A stretch of 34,036 nt of DNA from Priapulus caudatus (lineage: Eukaryota; Priapulida; Priapulimorpha; Priapulimorphida; Priapulidae), in assembly GCF_000485595.1 (NCBI RefSeq), contig NW_014577082.1, positions 4,483 through 38,518 on the forward strand. The letters run 5' to 3'. Positions 1 through 12,724 of this stretch are shown piece after piece. The notes below the pieces were generated by a model. It saw only the letters and a program-made list of their open reading frames with translations, was not told the origin of the DNA and did not search any database. A program made the translations under genes and the position numbers. How positions within the stretch are numbered: position 1 is the first letter of the stretch; each line of letters starts with the position of its first letter.

Positions 1-92
1 GTATGTATGTATGTATGTATGTATGTATGTATGTATGTATGTATGTATGTATGTATGTATGTATGTATGTATGTATGTATGTATGTATGTAT
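1..92 (+). repeat. (GTAT)n microsatellite at window start
   Basis: Near-perfect tetranucleotide repeat of about 23 units, followed by unique sequence at 93. The apparent MYVC repeat ORF is translation of the repeat and not a gene. Confidence 0.97.
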
Positions 93-1766
93 GGAACGGA
101 GAGGAGAGGAATGGAAATAGAAAGCAGTGCATTTATCTACTAATTCCTCTCCTCTCCATAGTTTTATTGCTATTTTCTCGTCTGCGTGCTTGCCTGCCGT
201 ACGCCGTCTGCCTTCCAGTGGATTACATAACAGGATTTATTGCACGGTCGTTCCACCGATGCAACCAACATCGAAGGTTTTCCCGCTAAATCATGCAGAA
301 GTATAAATGTGGTATTATGAAATTTCGCGCTGGCGCTTTTTTTCAAGAAATCTGAATCGCGATAAAAAAATTGTTTCACGCGCGCGCGCGGTGATACGTT
401 TTATTGAATACTTTAAATTATTATAGCAAGTGTTCGACAAACGCAAACACGAGAGCGAGCTGTTTTATAGCAGCATTTAAGGAAGCATAAATAACGGCGT
501 TATTTCCCTCGAAAAATCATTTCGATTCGAGTTTTAGCCGCAGAGAAGTTTGCAATAAACAACAGTTTTTGAAAACGCGAGAGAATGCGCCAAATGATGT
601 TTTCAATAATTTATCGCGAAATATCATAAGCGATCGTATTATTTATGGACGCTCTATATCACCCATAAATGAAACGCATTTGCATATTAAATGATAATTG
701 TGGTTACGTTCTTAGACGAGTGCAAGTTTGCGTAATTGCTGTGAGCGGCTGAGATCGGGATCGTCGTCACGTGATCTTGCCGCCCCGCGCGCGCCGAGAC
801 GCCACGGCAATCCTCTTCACGCGTCGTCTGCCCAACCGCCGCCATCTTGTCCCGCCTTGACGAGGCATGCAGCATGCACAACAACGACGACGGAGGGCGT
901 TCGTCTTCAACGCTTTCATTATGATGAGGCGTTTTGAATAGAGAGTTTGAGAGTGTTGTCGAGACCGCACGCGGAGTAGAGAACGGTAAACAATCGGGCG
1001 GTCAGTGTCTATAGTCGTAAAGATGTCGCAGCGACTGAGCGGCATATGAATGGTACGTATAACTCACAGGACGCTAACAAAAGACGAGCGATGTCCCGCC
1101 GCTGTCGCCGCCGCCTTTATATGCATATAATTGTAATCTAAACGTATCGCGTTGCATTCGACAAAATAAGATATTCGCAAATATTTGCGCGATGAACTTT
1201 CGCGCTGTTTTGCAGAACTAGCGGGTGTGAAACCGTTGCGCAACGTAGACGTTTGTGCGGCATAGCGGGAACATCTAACATCTAATTGCAGTATGCGAAT
1301 CTGTATGCTGAGCTGGTATCAGACCATGATACTGGTTCTGGGAAATGTTGCTTAAGCCCTGTGTGAACAATTCTGAGATTTTAGTCGCACAAAGCACATT
1401 TTTGAAGCGGTTATTTTAGACGAATGTGTCTGCCTATATGAATTGCGCAGATGCATTGCGCGTGTTTCGGCGTGACAGGTAGAGAGAGAGCACGAGTTTA
1501 CAAAACTATTGACATTTGAGATACTACTCACTAGTTTTCAGCAAAATCTCAATGAAAAACTGGACTTTGTTGGTCTTCAGTGGGAGGGCTACACAAATCA
1601 TTTAAATAAATTGCCAAAATATTAGCAAATTATGATAGAATGCGTTTATAGATAGAAACCCGACTCCCAAATGGAAATAAAGACTTTAGTGTATACAGGT
1701 GAGTTCACATAATGTGAAATATACACATACTATGACGCCGACTTCCGCCGCTGTATATACTGACTT
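93..1766. other. Non-coding sequence, no gene recognised
   Basis: Mostly AT-rich unique sequence with a CGCGCGCG run at 380-390 and the CpG-rich patch at 690-1060. No ORF has the composition or motifs of a coding exon. Confidence 0.6.
690..1060 (+). promoter_or_regulatory. CpG-rich promoter-like patch, possible 5' non-coding exon
   Basis: A GC- and CpG-rich island in otherwise AT-rich sequence. It contains CCGCCGCCATCTTG (YY1/Pho-like GCCATNTT core) near 838-851, a TCAGT arthropod initiator-like pentamer near 1001, and a GTACGT donor-like site near 1053 after ATGAATG. The only ORF after the initiator is very short. The direction and even existence of a transcript are inference. Confidence 0.2.
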
Positions 1767-1949
<183 letters not shown>

Positions 1950-2565
1950 AGTGCCGCTCTCTCTGCCTCTCTATACTTGTGCCAATTGATCATCTATTAT
2001 ATATGCGCTCGTTCACCTATTCACGCAGCTATTTCTTGACAGTATCGCCTAGTGTAGAGTTAGCCGCTCTTTGCACGTTTATTGTAGTGGAGTGCTATCG
2101 GTTTGGTACACATCGGCAGTCTAAGCTCACAGGTGTGAAACGCGACATTGCCTGAACGTACACATGGCGCGATGGAACCTAATAAGGCGGGTAGGCTGCG
2201 ACAATAGCAACAGTCACAATAGAAATGGAGAAATATCAGCCGAGAATAACACTCCGTAATTTGCCGAATCGATATTTCCATAGCGAGAGCGAAAGACAAC
2301 ACCACACTGCATCGATTACTTATTCAAGCAAACGCATTTCGAAAATACGTTATATTGCTAATACGCAAACAACTGAAACGGTCGAGTAAAGAGTAGTTAG
2401 TATAAAGAAATGCGCTATGTGTAATGTATAGTCCCGCGCTTAATGTATGAAAGTTTGTGGTGCCTGCTGACTACATGGAAAGTACACCATCATGTTAGGT
2501 TATGTAATATACACGAATGGATTGGTACATGCTCTCAACAATGACGTTCATGCCGTTTTATCCTT
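1950..2565. other. Non-coding spacer, nothing recognised
   Basis: Unique sequence between the (TG)n tract and direct repeat copy 1. Short ORFs on both strands lack recognisable features. Confidence 0.5.
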
Positions 2566-3220
2566 ATGTATGTGGCCGCGTGCTTGCCTGTTTGTGTGCG
2601 TGCTTGCCTGGTTGTGTGCGTGCGTGCGTGTGTGCGTGCGTGCGTGCGTGCGTGTGCGCGTGCTTGCCTGTTTGTGTGCGTGCTTGCCTGGTTGTGTACG
2701 TGCGTGCGTGCGTGTGTGCGTGCTTGCCTGTTTGTGTGCGTGCTTGCCTGGTTGTGTACGTGCGTGCGTGCGTGTGTGCGTGCTTGCCTGTTTGTGTGCG
2801 TGCTTGCCTGGTTGTGTACGTGCGTGCGTGCGTGTGTGCGTGCTTGCCTGTGTTGTGGTGCGTGTTTGCCTGCGTTGTGTGCGTGCTTCCTGGTTGTGTG
2901 CCGTGCTTGCCTGGGTGTCGCGTGCTTGTCTGGTTGTGTGCGGCTTGCCTTGGTTGTGTGCGTGCTTGCTTGTTTGTGTGCGTGCTGCTGGTTGTGTGAG
3001 TGCTTTGTCTGGTTGTGTGGCGTGCTTGCCTGGTTGTGTGCGTGCTTGACCTGGTTGTGTGCGTGCTTTGCTGTTGTGTTGCGTGCTTGCCTTGGTTGTG
3101 TGCGTGCTTGTCTGGTTGTGTGCGTGCTTGCCTGGTTGTGTGCGTGCTTGCCTGGTTGTGTGCGTGCTTGCCTGGTTGTGTGCGTGCTTGCTTGGTTGTG
3201 TGCGTGCCGTGTGGTTACCA
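2566..3220 (+). repeat. GT-rich minisatellite with 60-bp higher-order period
   Basis: Built from ~20-bp GTGCGTGCTTGCCTGGTTGT-like units. Between 2641 and 2850 three to four copies of a 60-bp unit repeat almost identically; after 2850 the units become irregular with frequent one-base changes. It lies at the head of direct repeat copy 1 and is only ~110 bp in copy 2. The long cysteine-rich ORFs here are repeat translations. Confidence 0.9.
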
Positions 3221-5336
3221 GCTTGCATGTGGTGCATGTCGTGCATAACTGTGTTGTGCGCCGCGCGTCGCTCTGTCTGGCGTGCTGCATGCGTGCGCGT
3301 GAGCAACCTGCATGCGTTCGTGGCATGAAGGGCGTACGTGCGTGCGTCTCTGAATTGTCATTCAGTAATCAATTAATTTTCTACATTCTTTTCCGCCGAC
3401 ATACAATTTCTGTGGGCCTTGTTTTTCTAGAACATCAATCACCGAGCAATAATTGTTGGCAACTGAGCACTACGCGCTCAATCATATATAGAAACTCGCT
3501 TTTCCCGCGTTAATTCTAAACCAAAACAATGGCGAAGCTGGCCGCCTACCGCCCTTGCTCGCGGTCAAATTTTTATCTCGCGATTTTTTTTATAAGCGCG
3601 ATCTAATTCTACGCGTAAAATTTTTTCTGACAGCTGCTGATCGCAATTACGTGGCTGTTAAAATTCCGCAACGTGATCGGAGAGCGGCTAAATAACAGCA
3701 GGAGAAGCAAATCTCTCATCGCCGCAAGCTGATTTGGCCGATCCCCGTTACTGATCAATTCCGGCGGTGAATGTGAAAGGTCGCGCCTAGCACTAGAGAC
3801 GGACTGCGGGACCATCCGCTGACAGAAGGAGCATGCACCGGCGCGACGAATCTGTCATGGCGTATTACTAGAATTCGACGGTTTTTAAAACGACTAATTA
3901 AACCATCGAATGAAAATTATTTCGTTCGCATTTTTATTCGGGGATATCCGCCTGGGGCCGAATGAAAATTTAATTCCATTCCAAAGATCGGCGTCACGTG
4001 AAAAGCATGACTCATTTTTTTTTAAGGGGGTTCTCGTTCGGGAGGCCAGGATGCGGCGTCTGAATGCAATGGCGGCGCTGATGATTGTGCAACGGCGCAT
4101 GTGCAAAGCGCACATAAACAAGAAACGGCGAGCGTTGGCAGCGCGCATAATTATTGAATAAACTCGCCTTAGATCGATCTGCTTGGAGAAGAGAGAGAGC
4201 GCACTCGCAGCGCTCACGCAGGCATCGTGTACGGCGCGGGCTATGTCACACACGTATGGAGTCAGCGTACATGGGCGTAACCGTACGTAGTGCGTACGAC
4301 ATACTCAACGAATTCATACTAGCCTAGCTACACAACAGATTGGTAGAGTCATCGTCTGTTGTAATGCTAAATGCAGTGCGCGCGCGCGGCGCGAAATTAG
4401 CACAACGCACCGAATCGTATGTAGTGGGAAGCGCGTGGCATCAATTGCGTCACGCGATATATCATTGCGAGTAGGCTACCATGTGTATCATTTGCGCGGC
4501 ACGGGTGTACCGTCATCGCGCGCACGGTAAGACGGGTAATGCAATACGTGCACGCGCAACTGGTTGTATAATTGCGGCACGCGGATGTTGGCCATGCGAG
4601 CACGAATGCATCATAGCACATAGCTGGTGAATCATTGCTCCTCGTGTGGCGACCAACCCGTTTGCGTGTTATTTGTGATTTTTCTAAGGGCATGTAAACG
4701 CACGCGATATTAAATATCTGTAGGCGTTCGCATTACCAACGCGTTTGTTACCGCGCGTGCATCCCACCGCGACACTTCACGCCTATGGGTTATATAATGT
4801 TTATTAATGTAATAAACTAAGCACATCGGGACGACGTCGCATCCCAGCACATCCAAGATTATAATGCTGGCGAGAGACAATTCCTATATGACACTCACTA
4901 TGGCCGAAACTTATCTGATCGCAAGCAAAAATCATCCTAATAGAACATCCGCTGCTAAAGATGCTTGCTTGAATTCCGTCGGCGCATACTCTCACGCGTA
5001 ATTTTTAATCACGGTCATTAGTAATTTCGTCAAGAACTGTGTCCCACCTATCGCGCGTACAAGATGGCGCTCGCAATCTGTACAAATAGCAATATAACAC
5101 TGCGCTGTATGTAAATAAGCGCGTTATTATAATAGCAGCAGCAGGCGTGGCATATATAGAAGAGGCGTAGACACTGAAGATCTCTCTGGCAGATTTTATG
5201 TTCACGTTATTTAACTATTAAGGTCGAATTTAATTCGCACATCCGCTGATGAGAATCCATCACGCGTGACCGGGCGATTACGAGTTAAAACCCTGGCGCA
5301 TGGTACATATGACAACACACATACACCACCATGCAC
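2566..5336 (+). repeat. Direct repeat copy 1 (R), 2.8 kb
   Basis: Matches 12751-14836 in the same orientation, from a GT-rich head through unique non-coding sequence to the end at ACAACACACATACAC. Shared landmarks include GACAGCTGCTGATCGCA, GGGGATATCGCCTGGGGCCG-like sequence, CATATATAGA, TGACACTCACTATG and AGATGGCGCTCGCA. This copy is longer because of an expanded GT minisatellite (2566-3220) and scattered extra bases. I see no protein-coding gene in it. Confidence 0.85.
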
Positions 5337-6237
5337 GCACGCGCACACACACGACACACAACACCACACACCACGACACACACACACACACACACACTCA
5401 CACACACACACACACACGCACACGCAACAGACCACACACACATACACACACAACAACACACCACACACACACACACGCAGACAGAGAGCACACGCACAAC
5501 CACAACACACACACACGTATACACACACACACAGGACCACGCACACAGCGCAACACACACACACAACACACACAACACACACATCCACACCCACGCCACA
5601 CACACCACACAGCGACACATACATACAACACGCACACGCACACGCACACAGCACACACACGCAACACGGGGGGGGATGAGCTGCAACACCACAACGCATA
5701 CACGCACACATACACACGCCACACCACACCGCAGCACGCGGTCACAGCGCACACGCCACACGTACACGCACACGCACACGCACACGCACACGCACACGCG
5801 CATGCCAGCACGCGCGCACGCACGCACGCACACAACAACACCACACACACACACACACACAAACGCACACGCACACGTATACACAACACACACGCACACA
5901 CACCACGCACACGACACTCTCACACACACCACACACTCACACACACACACCTCACACACGACCACGCACACCAACACACATACATACACACGCACACGCC
6001 ACAGCGCCAACACGCACAACGCACCACGCACACACACACAACGCGAGTCCACACGCACACCACACGAGACATACACGCACACATACACACGCACACGCAC
6101 ACGCACACGCCACACGACACGCACACGCACACGCAACACGCCACATTAACGCACACCACACGCACACGCACCGCACGCACGACCACACGGCACACGCACG
6201 AAACGCACACGACACGCACACGGCACACGCACACGGC

Positions 6238-6283
<46 letters not shown>

Positions 6284-6480
6284 GCGGACCGACGCACACG
6301 CACCACGCACACACGCACACGCACACGACTCGCACACGTCAGCACGGCACGCGCACGCGACATGCACGCCACACGCACACGCACCGACGCACACGCGCAC
6401 ACACACACACAACACACCACAGGCATCACACACACACACACATGCACGCAACACACCACACAAACAAACAAACAAAAGCA
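5337..6480 (+). repeat. CA/CACG-rich simple-sequence block (outer end of left arm)
   Basis: About 1.14 kb of nearly pure CA, CACG and CACAAC mixtures with a G8 run at 5669-5676. Its reverse complement is at 23630-24772 with almost no differences. The ORFs are strings of T, H and R, or C and V, and are discarded. Confidence 0.95.
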
Positions 6481-6995
6481 ACAAGACGCAGCTGACGCAG
6501 TCACGACTTTAGGGCGACGCACGCACGAAACACACACAGCACGCCTAACCACATCCACATCGCAGCAACATCACACATGGCGCGATATAAATGATATAAG
6601 CGATGACGACGTCGAGCAATTTTCACATTATAGACTCATAACGGTGTCACTAAGCTAATCCCATTAGGAAAGAAAAAAAAACAGACGTGCGCGACTTCCG
6701 CTGGCCGGTGGTGCAGGAGGAAGAATCAACGCCGCTGGATGAAGCTCTACTCTCGGCTGCCGTGCTGGAGGGAGCTTATTGACGGAGCCGCAAGCCGCTG
6801 CTGCCGCCGCTGTTTGTTGGCTGGCGGCGAGTTTGTCATGTTTCGATATAGAGCCGTGAGGAGACGGCGGCGGCCGTCTCGCGGGATTTGTGACTTCTGA
6901 TTAATGATTCATCATGAGCTTTTAAAATGCGATCATCCGTCAATGCCGGACCGAGTTCTGTCGGAAGGAAAGGAGTAGGCCTGGGTCTCGGCCAA
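6481..6995. other. Unique non-coding segment of the left arm
   Basis: Low-repeat sequence between the CA block and the CTG tract. It contains a poly-A9 (6671-6680) and a GGCGGCGGCCG-rich patch near 6860. The inverted copy is at about 23100-23620. No coding exon is recognised. Confidence 0.5.
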
Positions 6996-7440
6996 CTGTT
7001 GGCTGCTGCTACTACTGCTGCTGCTGCCGACTGCTGGCAGATGCCGCTGCCGCCGTTGCTACGCTGCTGCTGGCTGCAAACTGCTGCTGCTGCTGCACTG
7101 ACCTGTGCTGCTAGGCTGGCTACTGCGGCTACGCGCTGCTGCTACACTGCTGCTGCGCAGCTGCTGCTGCCGCCTAAGCTGGCTGCTACTGGCTGCTCGC
7201 TATGCTCTACTTTTGCTTCGCTTGCTGCCTGCGCTCTGCTGCTGCTACTGCTGCTGCTGCCGCGCAGCTGCTGTCTGGCTAACTATCTGCTAGCTGCTGC
7301 CCGCTGCTGCTGCTTACTGCTGCACTGCTGCGCTTAGCTGCTGGCTGTGCTGCTTACTGATGGCTACTTGCCGGCTGCGTATCTGCTGGCTGCTGCTACC
7401 TGCTCGCTACTGCGTTGCACGTGGCGATCGCTCCGCTGCG
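6996..7440 (+). repeat. Imperfect CTG/GCT tract
   Basis: About 440 bp of interrupted CTG trinucleotides, with CAG on the minus strand and an inverted copy at 22690-23110. Long frames exist on both strands (Leu/Ala/Cys plus, Ala/Gln/Ser minus) but are explained by the repeat, and the inverted copy does not preserve them. Confidence 0.9.
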
Positions 7441-7739
7441 TGAGTTCGGATACGCTCGGGTGCGCGACCGGCAACGGAACTCACCTGACTGAACGCATGC
7501 TGCTTGCACGACGAAAAAGAATATGAAGAGAAAAATGCGCGTGCCTTCGCGTGTCGCCATCGTAATGAGCAATCATCCGATAGCGTGGGACAGAGACGGG
7601 TTGAACGCAGCGCGGGCGGCTGAGACGTACGACAGGCGCTTTGTCTATAGATGCTGCGATCTAATCATCAGTGGCAGAGAGCGCTGAAGTCTTGCGAGAG
7701 CGAGCGAGAAACGCCAAACGAGAAAAAGAACGGTATGTG
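7441..7739. other. Unique non-coding segment of the left arm
   Basis: Sequence between the CTG and GA tracts; its inverted copy, about 22400-22690, is shorter. No gene recognised. Confidence 0.5.
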
Positions 7740-8291
7740 AGCGAGTGGGCAAGGGTGGGACGCAAGAGAGACAAGAGAGAGAGAGATGAGAGAGGGGGGG
7801 GCGAAAGAGAAGGAGGGTGGTAGAGAAAGAAGGTCACAAGTAAATAATAGTAAGATAGAAGAGATATGAGTAGATAGAATTGAAAAGAGAAGTGTCGAGA
7901 GACCGACCCGGCGGGGATTGGAAAGGAGATAAAATGTGTGTGAATTGTTAAAAAATAAAATTACTACGAATATATTCAAAACGTAGAATTATATGTGTTC
8001 TTTCTAATCATGCAATGCCGTGCCTGCATCCGCCTATTACACCAGGAAGAGAAATGGAGGGAGCAAAAAAGGCCACGTAAGAGATTGTAATAGAGAGCGA
8101 GAGAGCGCGCGTAAGAAATTGTAATAGAGAGCGAGAGAGAGCACGCAGGAAAAAGCAAGCGAGAGCGAGAGAGAGCACGAGAGCGAGGGAGATAGAAAGA
8201 GTGCGAGGAGAAAGAGATAGAGAGAGAGATAGAAGAGACAGAGAGAGAGAGAGAGAGAGAGAAGAGAGAAGAGAGAGGAGAGAGAAAGAGA

Positions 8292-8325
<34 letters not shown>

Positions 8326-8329
8326 AGAA

Positions 8330-8371
<42 letters not shown>

Positions 8372-8374
8372 AGA

Positions 8375-8455
<81 letters not shown>

Positions 8456-8504
8456 GGAAAGACAGAGAGAGAGACAGAAGATGAGAGAGAGAGAGAGAGA
8501 GAGA

Positions 8505-8578
<74 letters not shown>
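7740..8578 (+). repeat. GA-rich polypurine tracts
   Basis: GA dinucleotide tracts in two parts (about 7760-7830 and 8090-8578) separated by unique sequence with AATTATATG and TAATCATGC. The end, 8503-8578, is almost pure (GA)n. The inverted CT-rich copy is at about 21500-22370. The RERERE/SLSLSL ORFs are artefacts of the repeat. Confidence 0.93.
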
Positions 8579-8580
<2 letters not shown>

Positions 8581-11410
8581 CATGCATGGTTACTCTCCTT
8601 GTAATCGTATTGAAGAGCAAATCGCTATGAATGTATGCGAGAATCAAGCTCAACTATTGAGCGCTGACTCATCTCTGTATGAACTGATTTCGTTCTCGAA
8701 ACTAGCAGAGCTCATTCAGCCTCGATTCGCCGCCATTTCTCCCCGGCCGCGGCCGGTACACCGATAATGAAATTATTTTCCCGTACATCAAAAGTAATAT
8801 CAAGTTCAACCTGCGCATCAAAAGGCAATGGCGAAGTTAAATACACAGTGTTTGCAGACGGGGCGCCTTCAATGCACACTGCGTTCGGTGTAGTGCTTTA
8901 CTCGCGCAGAGTTCAGGCTCCTCGAGGGCCGCAAAGCACGCTGCCGTAATATTGCAACTCCTCGACACCCACAATGCAATGCGAGTTCGAACAACACGAC
9001 TGACAATGGCACAATGCAATGCGAACATGTACGCGCGTGCAAATAAAACGAACGCGTGACATTGATGAATCCAGAGAGAGAATGACGAATAGACGAATGC
9101 GCGCGCGCGCGATTTATGTAGCTTTCGAGTGCTTTTATGAGATTGCAGCGATTTCCTTCTCATAAAGTGTTTGAATGTTGGGCACTTAAGGAGTAAAATA
9201 CGCATGGCTGCAGCTGAAAAGTTACAGAAGCAAAGAGCTTTTCTCGATGGCGCTCAATTTGCCGTTACGAGTACAAACTGAAATTCCTTAACGTTCTCGT
9301 GGAGTCGCCGATTCTTTCGACTGATAATGGCGACAAACAACGACAACCATTTTCCATAAATGGTGCCTTTTCTTCGCGGGAAGAATGTAACTGTCCGATA
9401 GACACGGTCCACTCGCGGGCAGCAGCAGCAGCATCGGCCATCTCGTGTGGAATGCCAATGCCTGAGCGCTAGCCCTCCCTCTTAGCGAATATTCTTTTGC
9501 AGTGATAGACAGAAGTATAGATAAATAATGCTTAATTCGCATTCAGAGTTCTCTCGCGTTTCATGCCGCGTGTCATGTAGCATACTCTACAGCGCGTGAA
9601 CAATTGAACGCGCACAATATTTGCATGTCTTGCGGGGATTTCGTTTATTTGCCGTGCAAAAACCTTCGTGCATGTTTTTGTAGTTGTTCTCTAAAATGTT
9701 ACGCTTGCCGCGCGGCGCAAATGTCGTCTGAATTCGTAAGGCCGGTGACTTGAACTTAGATTCAACTTAGATTCTTAGATAGATTCTTAGATAGATTCAA
9801 CTGAGATAGAACTTAGATTCAACACGTCTTCAATCTTCGAAAATAATAAGTTGGATTCTGACACAAAGCAGTTATTATGTGAAGCAGAAGTTCAAGAAAA
9901 ATTGATTCTAAAGGTCGAAATGATTTCGCTGGCTAACAATGACAAGCAAACTTAAAACGAACGCAGAATGCATATAGTCAACAGAAAAAAAAGTTGACCA
10001 TTACACAGATGAAGATGCGTTGTTATTGGGCACATGCATAGAGCAAGAGAACTCATTAAACACGTACTTGTTTATGTAACACGTCTGTTAAATCCATGTT
10101 GTTTTTAATTTGCACCGAGTGAAAACGGAATGGGCAGATGCACGCGGCGCCGCAAGGTGTCTTTCATGTGTTTCTTCAATTCGATTATTGAACGCAAACT
10201 TTTGAATATTATATTTCGAACAAAAGCACCGATAATATGCTTATTAAAACTTATTAGTGGTGTACATTAGCTTATCAAGTATAATGCTTCACAAATCCAA
10301 AAGGATCCTTTTAGAGGATAAATGTTTTACTGTGCACACCGTTGATAAACTGCACTAATTATGAAAACCAATCAAAATAGTAATTAGCTTGGTTAATTAG
10401 ATGCACCGCTTGCATTTTCCACTCCCTGGAGTATAGGCCATCGAGGGATGCCTGATACATGATGGCACACCAAAAACAAAACATACATTATTTATTCCCA
10501 TTAATCGATTTAACGGAGCTTTAAATTTTGTCTTTTTATAATTATGTTTTAGAGCCAGCTATGTTGCCCGTCTGGATTAAAATGTTTTAAAATTTCTAAA
10601 CCCCCATCACAGCACGATATGCACTCGTGACTATTGACGCTTCCAGGACAATGCATGGCCGCATGCTTAATTGATGTAATATTCCTACTGGCTATGCAAG
10701 CATTCGAACGTTCGAGTGGTCGACGCATAGATTTAAATTGCTATCAAATTTGAAACAACAATACACTTTCGATATAATTGTACACTCATATAAAAGCGTG
10801 TGTGTTTTTATTGGAACGTTGTGTATATAATATAACAAATCGATAATGACTTTGGGAATGAATCAAAGGAAATCGCAATGAGCTGCGCGTATTTAGAACG
10901 CGATAACATCATACATCCATCAACGTTGATATACGAGTAGAAAATATACGAAACAATGGTCGAACATACTTCAACCTTCAGTCCCACGGCGAGCTGCCTG
11001 AGTATTTTCCTTAAATATAAACCTGCGAGTAATGTCTATCGACCCTACTCACAATACACGTGTTATCAAAGGCATACCACTGCCCTATACTCGCAATGAT
11101 ACATTTTTGACGTTAAATAAACATAAATAGGCCATTGCATATTTTCAGATTATATAAATTTATGTAATCGTACACGTTCAACATTCCACCGTAACATAAC
11201 GTCGGCTACACACGCACGCTCGTGATCACATCATCAAGTCCTCGATACTACCACTTGTTTCCCCGCGTAACTGATGCGGCCCTTACCGCCAGCACGTACT
11301 ACTATCGGTTAAATCATCGATGTTGCGTCATGTCGGCGTGTGCAGCTGGCTTTTAAATGCTAATTACGGCATGTTTGTTGCGCGCCAGCGTCGGCTGCGC
11401 AAATGTAAAC
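8579..11410. other. Long non-coding stretch of the left arm
   Basis: 2.8 kb downstream of the ZP gene's 3' end. It has moderate to high AT content with no convincing exon on either strand. Short tandem TTAGAT/TTCAACTTAGA repeats occur at 9755-9825, and a CGCGCG run at 9100-9110. The inverted counterparts, about 17500-21500, include the duplicated block around the N gap. Confidence 0.5.
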
Positions 11411-11800
11411 AACCTTAGTCGCGAATCACTTCTTCTTCCTCTTCTTCCTCTTCTTGTTCTGCTTTTTCTTCTTGTGAGCAGGATGTTTTTTGGAGTCGCG
11501 CTTCGAAATGCCGAATGTACTGTTACGGTTTGAAAATTGAGTTAACTTTCCCGCCTGCTACGTGTACGAGCGCAGACAAGCATTCTCCCAGATTAGATGT
11601 TTGAACGCGCAGACGTGCTCACGCCCATATGCATAAACACTCGCACGAACGCACGAACACAGGCGCAATCGCAAATACACACACGCACACACACTCACAC
11701 ACACACACGCGCGCGCGCACGCACACACACGCACAATACGCACAGACACGCACACACACGCAACACCCCTCCGCACACACACACGCGCACACCGAGGTGT
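11411..11800 (+). repeat. CTT-rich and CA-rich simple repeats
   Basis: An imperfect CTTCTTCCT tract spans 11429-11474, and a CA/CACG tract spans about 11675-11790 with a CGCGCGCGC core. The inverted copy of this segment lies at about 17010-17500 with many small indels. Confidence 0.85.
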
Positions 11801-12431
11801 GTAGCAGCAGATAGGCAGAGCACCTCTTTCCCCATCATCGTCCCTGTTCTGGGTAGTCCCTATACCGGTGTAAGAAGAGCGCTCTGGGGATGGTAAGTAA
11901 CGAACCTATTCTGACCAGCTACAACACTGGCACAGAAAAAAATTCCCTGATTTTTCGCAAATATCGATTTAACGCTAAGCCATTGTATCCTGGCTGAAAC
12001 ACTAAAGTTACCTTCTGATAAGTGTAAGGTTGCGACATGGTGCCTGTTAGTTATTTTTGAAGCATTTAATTAAGATATCATCTATCACGTGTGCTAGGCG
12101 CCGTGCATGGTTAGCAGGAACGCTGTTTTAGGTGTTTACGGCTAACCAGTTTGATGGGTGCATTGCCGACACGGAAAAGTCGCCAAAGAAGTATTTGCTA
12201 AAGATGGGAGCAGAGCGTGTAGTGCCACGTGTGTGGAAGGAGTGCGTTAAAGCAGATGGGCGTGTCTGTGTGTGCGGGCGTGTGTGCCAGAGGTTTGTAC
12301 GCACCCGCGTAAAACCCCGCTCCACATCCAGACGGCGCTCGCATCGCACAAACGCCTTGAACATTATTCCCACCTCCCCCCTCCTCTCCCCCTCTCTCTC
12401 TCTCTCTCTCCGCCTCCAACAACGACGCCCG
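11801..12431. other. 3' flank / probable 3' UTR of the ZP gene
   Basis: Minus-strand sequence directly after the TGA. It includes a CT/GA tract at 12376-12412. The inverted copy is at about 16270-16960. No separate gene is seen. Confidence 0.45.
12065..12070 (-). promoter_or_regulatory. Possible polyadenylation signal ATTAAA
   Basis: ATTAAA on the minus strand, about 360 nt after the ZP stop codon. It is the nearest canonical or first-variant signal I see in the 3' flank. The segment between, 12071-12431, would be 3' UTR and includes a GA-rich tract (12376-12412). A chance match is quite possible. Confidence 0.3.
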
Positions 12432-12724
12432 TCACTCAACTCCTTCGTGCGACGGCGACCTTACGGAGCGTATAGATGGCGCTCGCGTCGGTGGCGTGAA
12501 TCCGAACTCGGCCTCCGGCTCGACTTTGAAGACGTCCTTGAGCCAGTAGTCGCGTGTTTTCAGACAGACGATGACGCTGACGAGGATGGCGACGAGCAGC
12601 GAGGCCGTGAGGAAGGCGATGGCGATGGTGAAGCCGGTGCGGCTGATGCAGGCAACCTCCTCCCTGCTGCCGTCACCGTCGCCGCCGCTGCCGCCGCCGC
12701 GTTGCTTCAGCGCCGTGTCGCTCG
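12432..12724 (-). CDS. ZP gene exon h: transmembrane helix, cytoplasmic tail and stop (residues 699-795)
   Basis: The acceptor is TTTCCAG. The first two bases complete Pro699 from exon g, and the frame then stays open to TGA at 12434-12432. The sequence shows a Gly/Asp-rich juxtamembrane segment, one hydrophobic helix (FTIAIAFLTASLLVAILVSV and a few more residues, about 730-753), a basic stop-transfer, and a tail with TRDYWLKDVF, an acidic stretch and PTRAPS/SVRSPS serine-proline motifs. The position 12.1 kb from exon g is unusually distant compared with the other introns (0.3-1.6 kb). An antisense broken copy of this exon lies at 15896-16272. Confidence 0.88.

Noticed and set aside
2492-3513. 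185-315 codon cysteine-rich and HTRQAR-like ORFs
   Set aside because: Translation of the GT minisatellite; overlapping frames on both strands are equally open and direct repeat copy 2 does not preserve them.
5060-5075. Repeated AGATGGCGC motif (also about 14585, 12474 and 27298) as an insulator-like element
   Set aside because: The motif is short, one instance is inside coding sequence and two are the same duplicated block, so there is no independent support.
5285-6658. Long plus- and minus-strand ORFs rich in T/H/R or C/V (up to 452 codons)
   Set aside because: They are translations of CA/GT microsatellites, occur in all frames, and reappear inverted at 23469-24833.
6927-7337. 136-codon Leu/Ala/Cys ORF starting in unique sequence
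   Set aside because: It runs almost at once into the CTG tract, has no splice or family signal, and is frame-broken in the inverted copy.
7976-8767. Serine/leucine- and arginine/glutamate-rich ORFs (about 190-225 codons)
   Set aside because: Explained entirely by (GA)n/(CT)n; the inverted copy at 21333-22714 has different frames.
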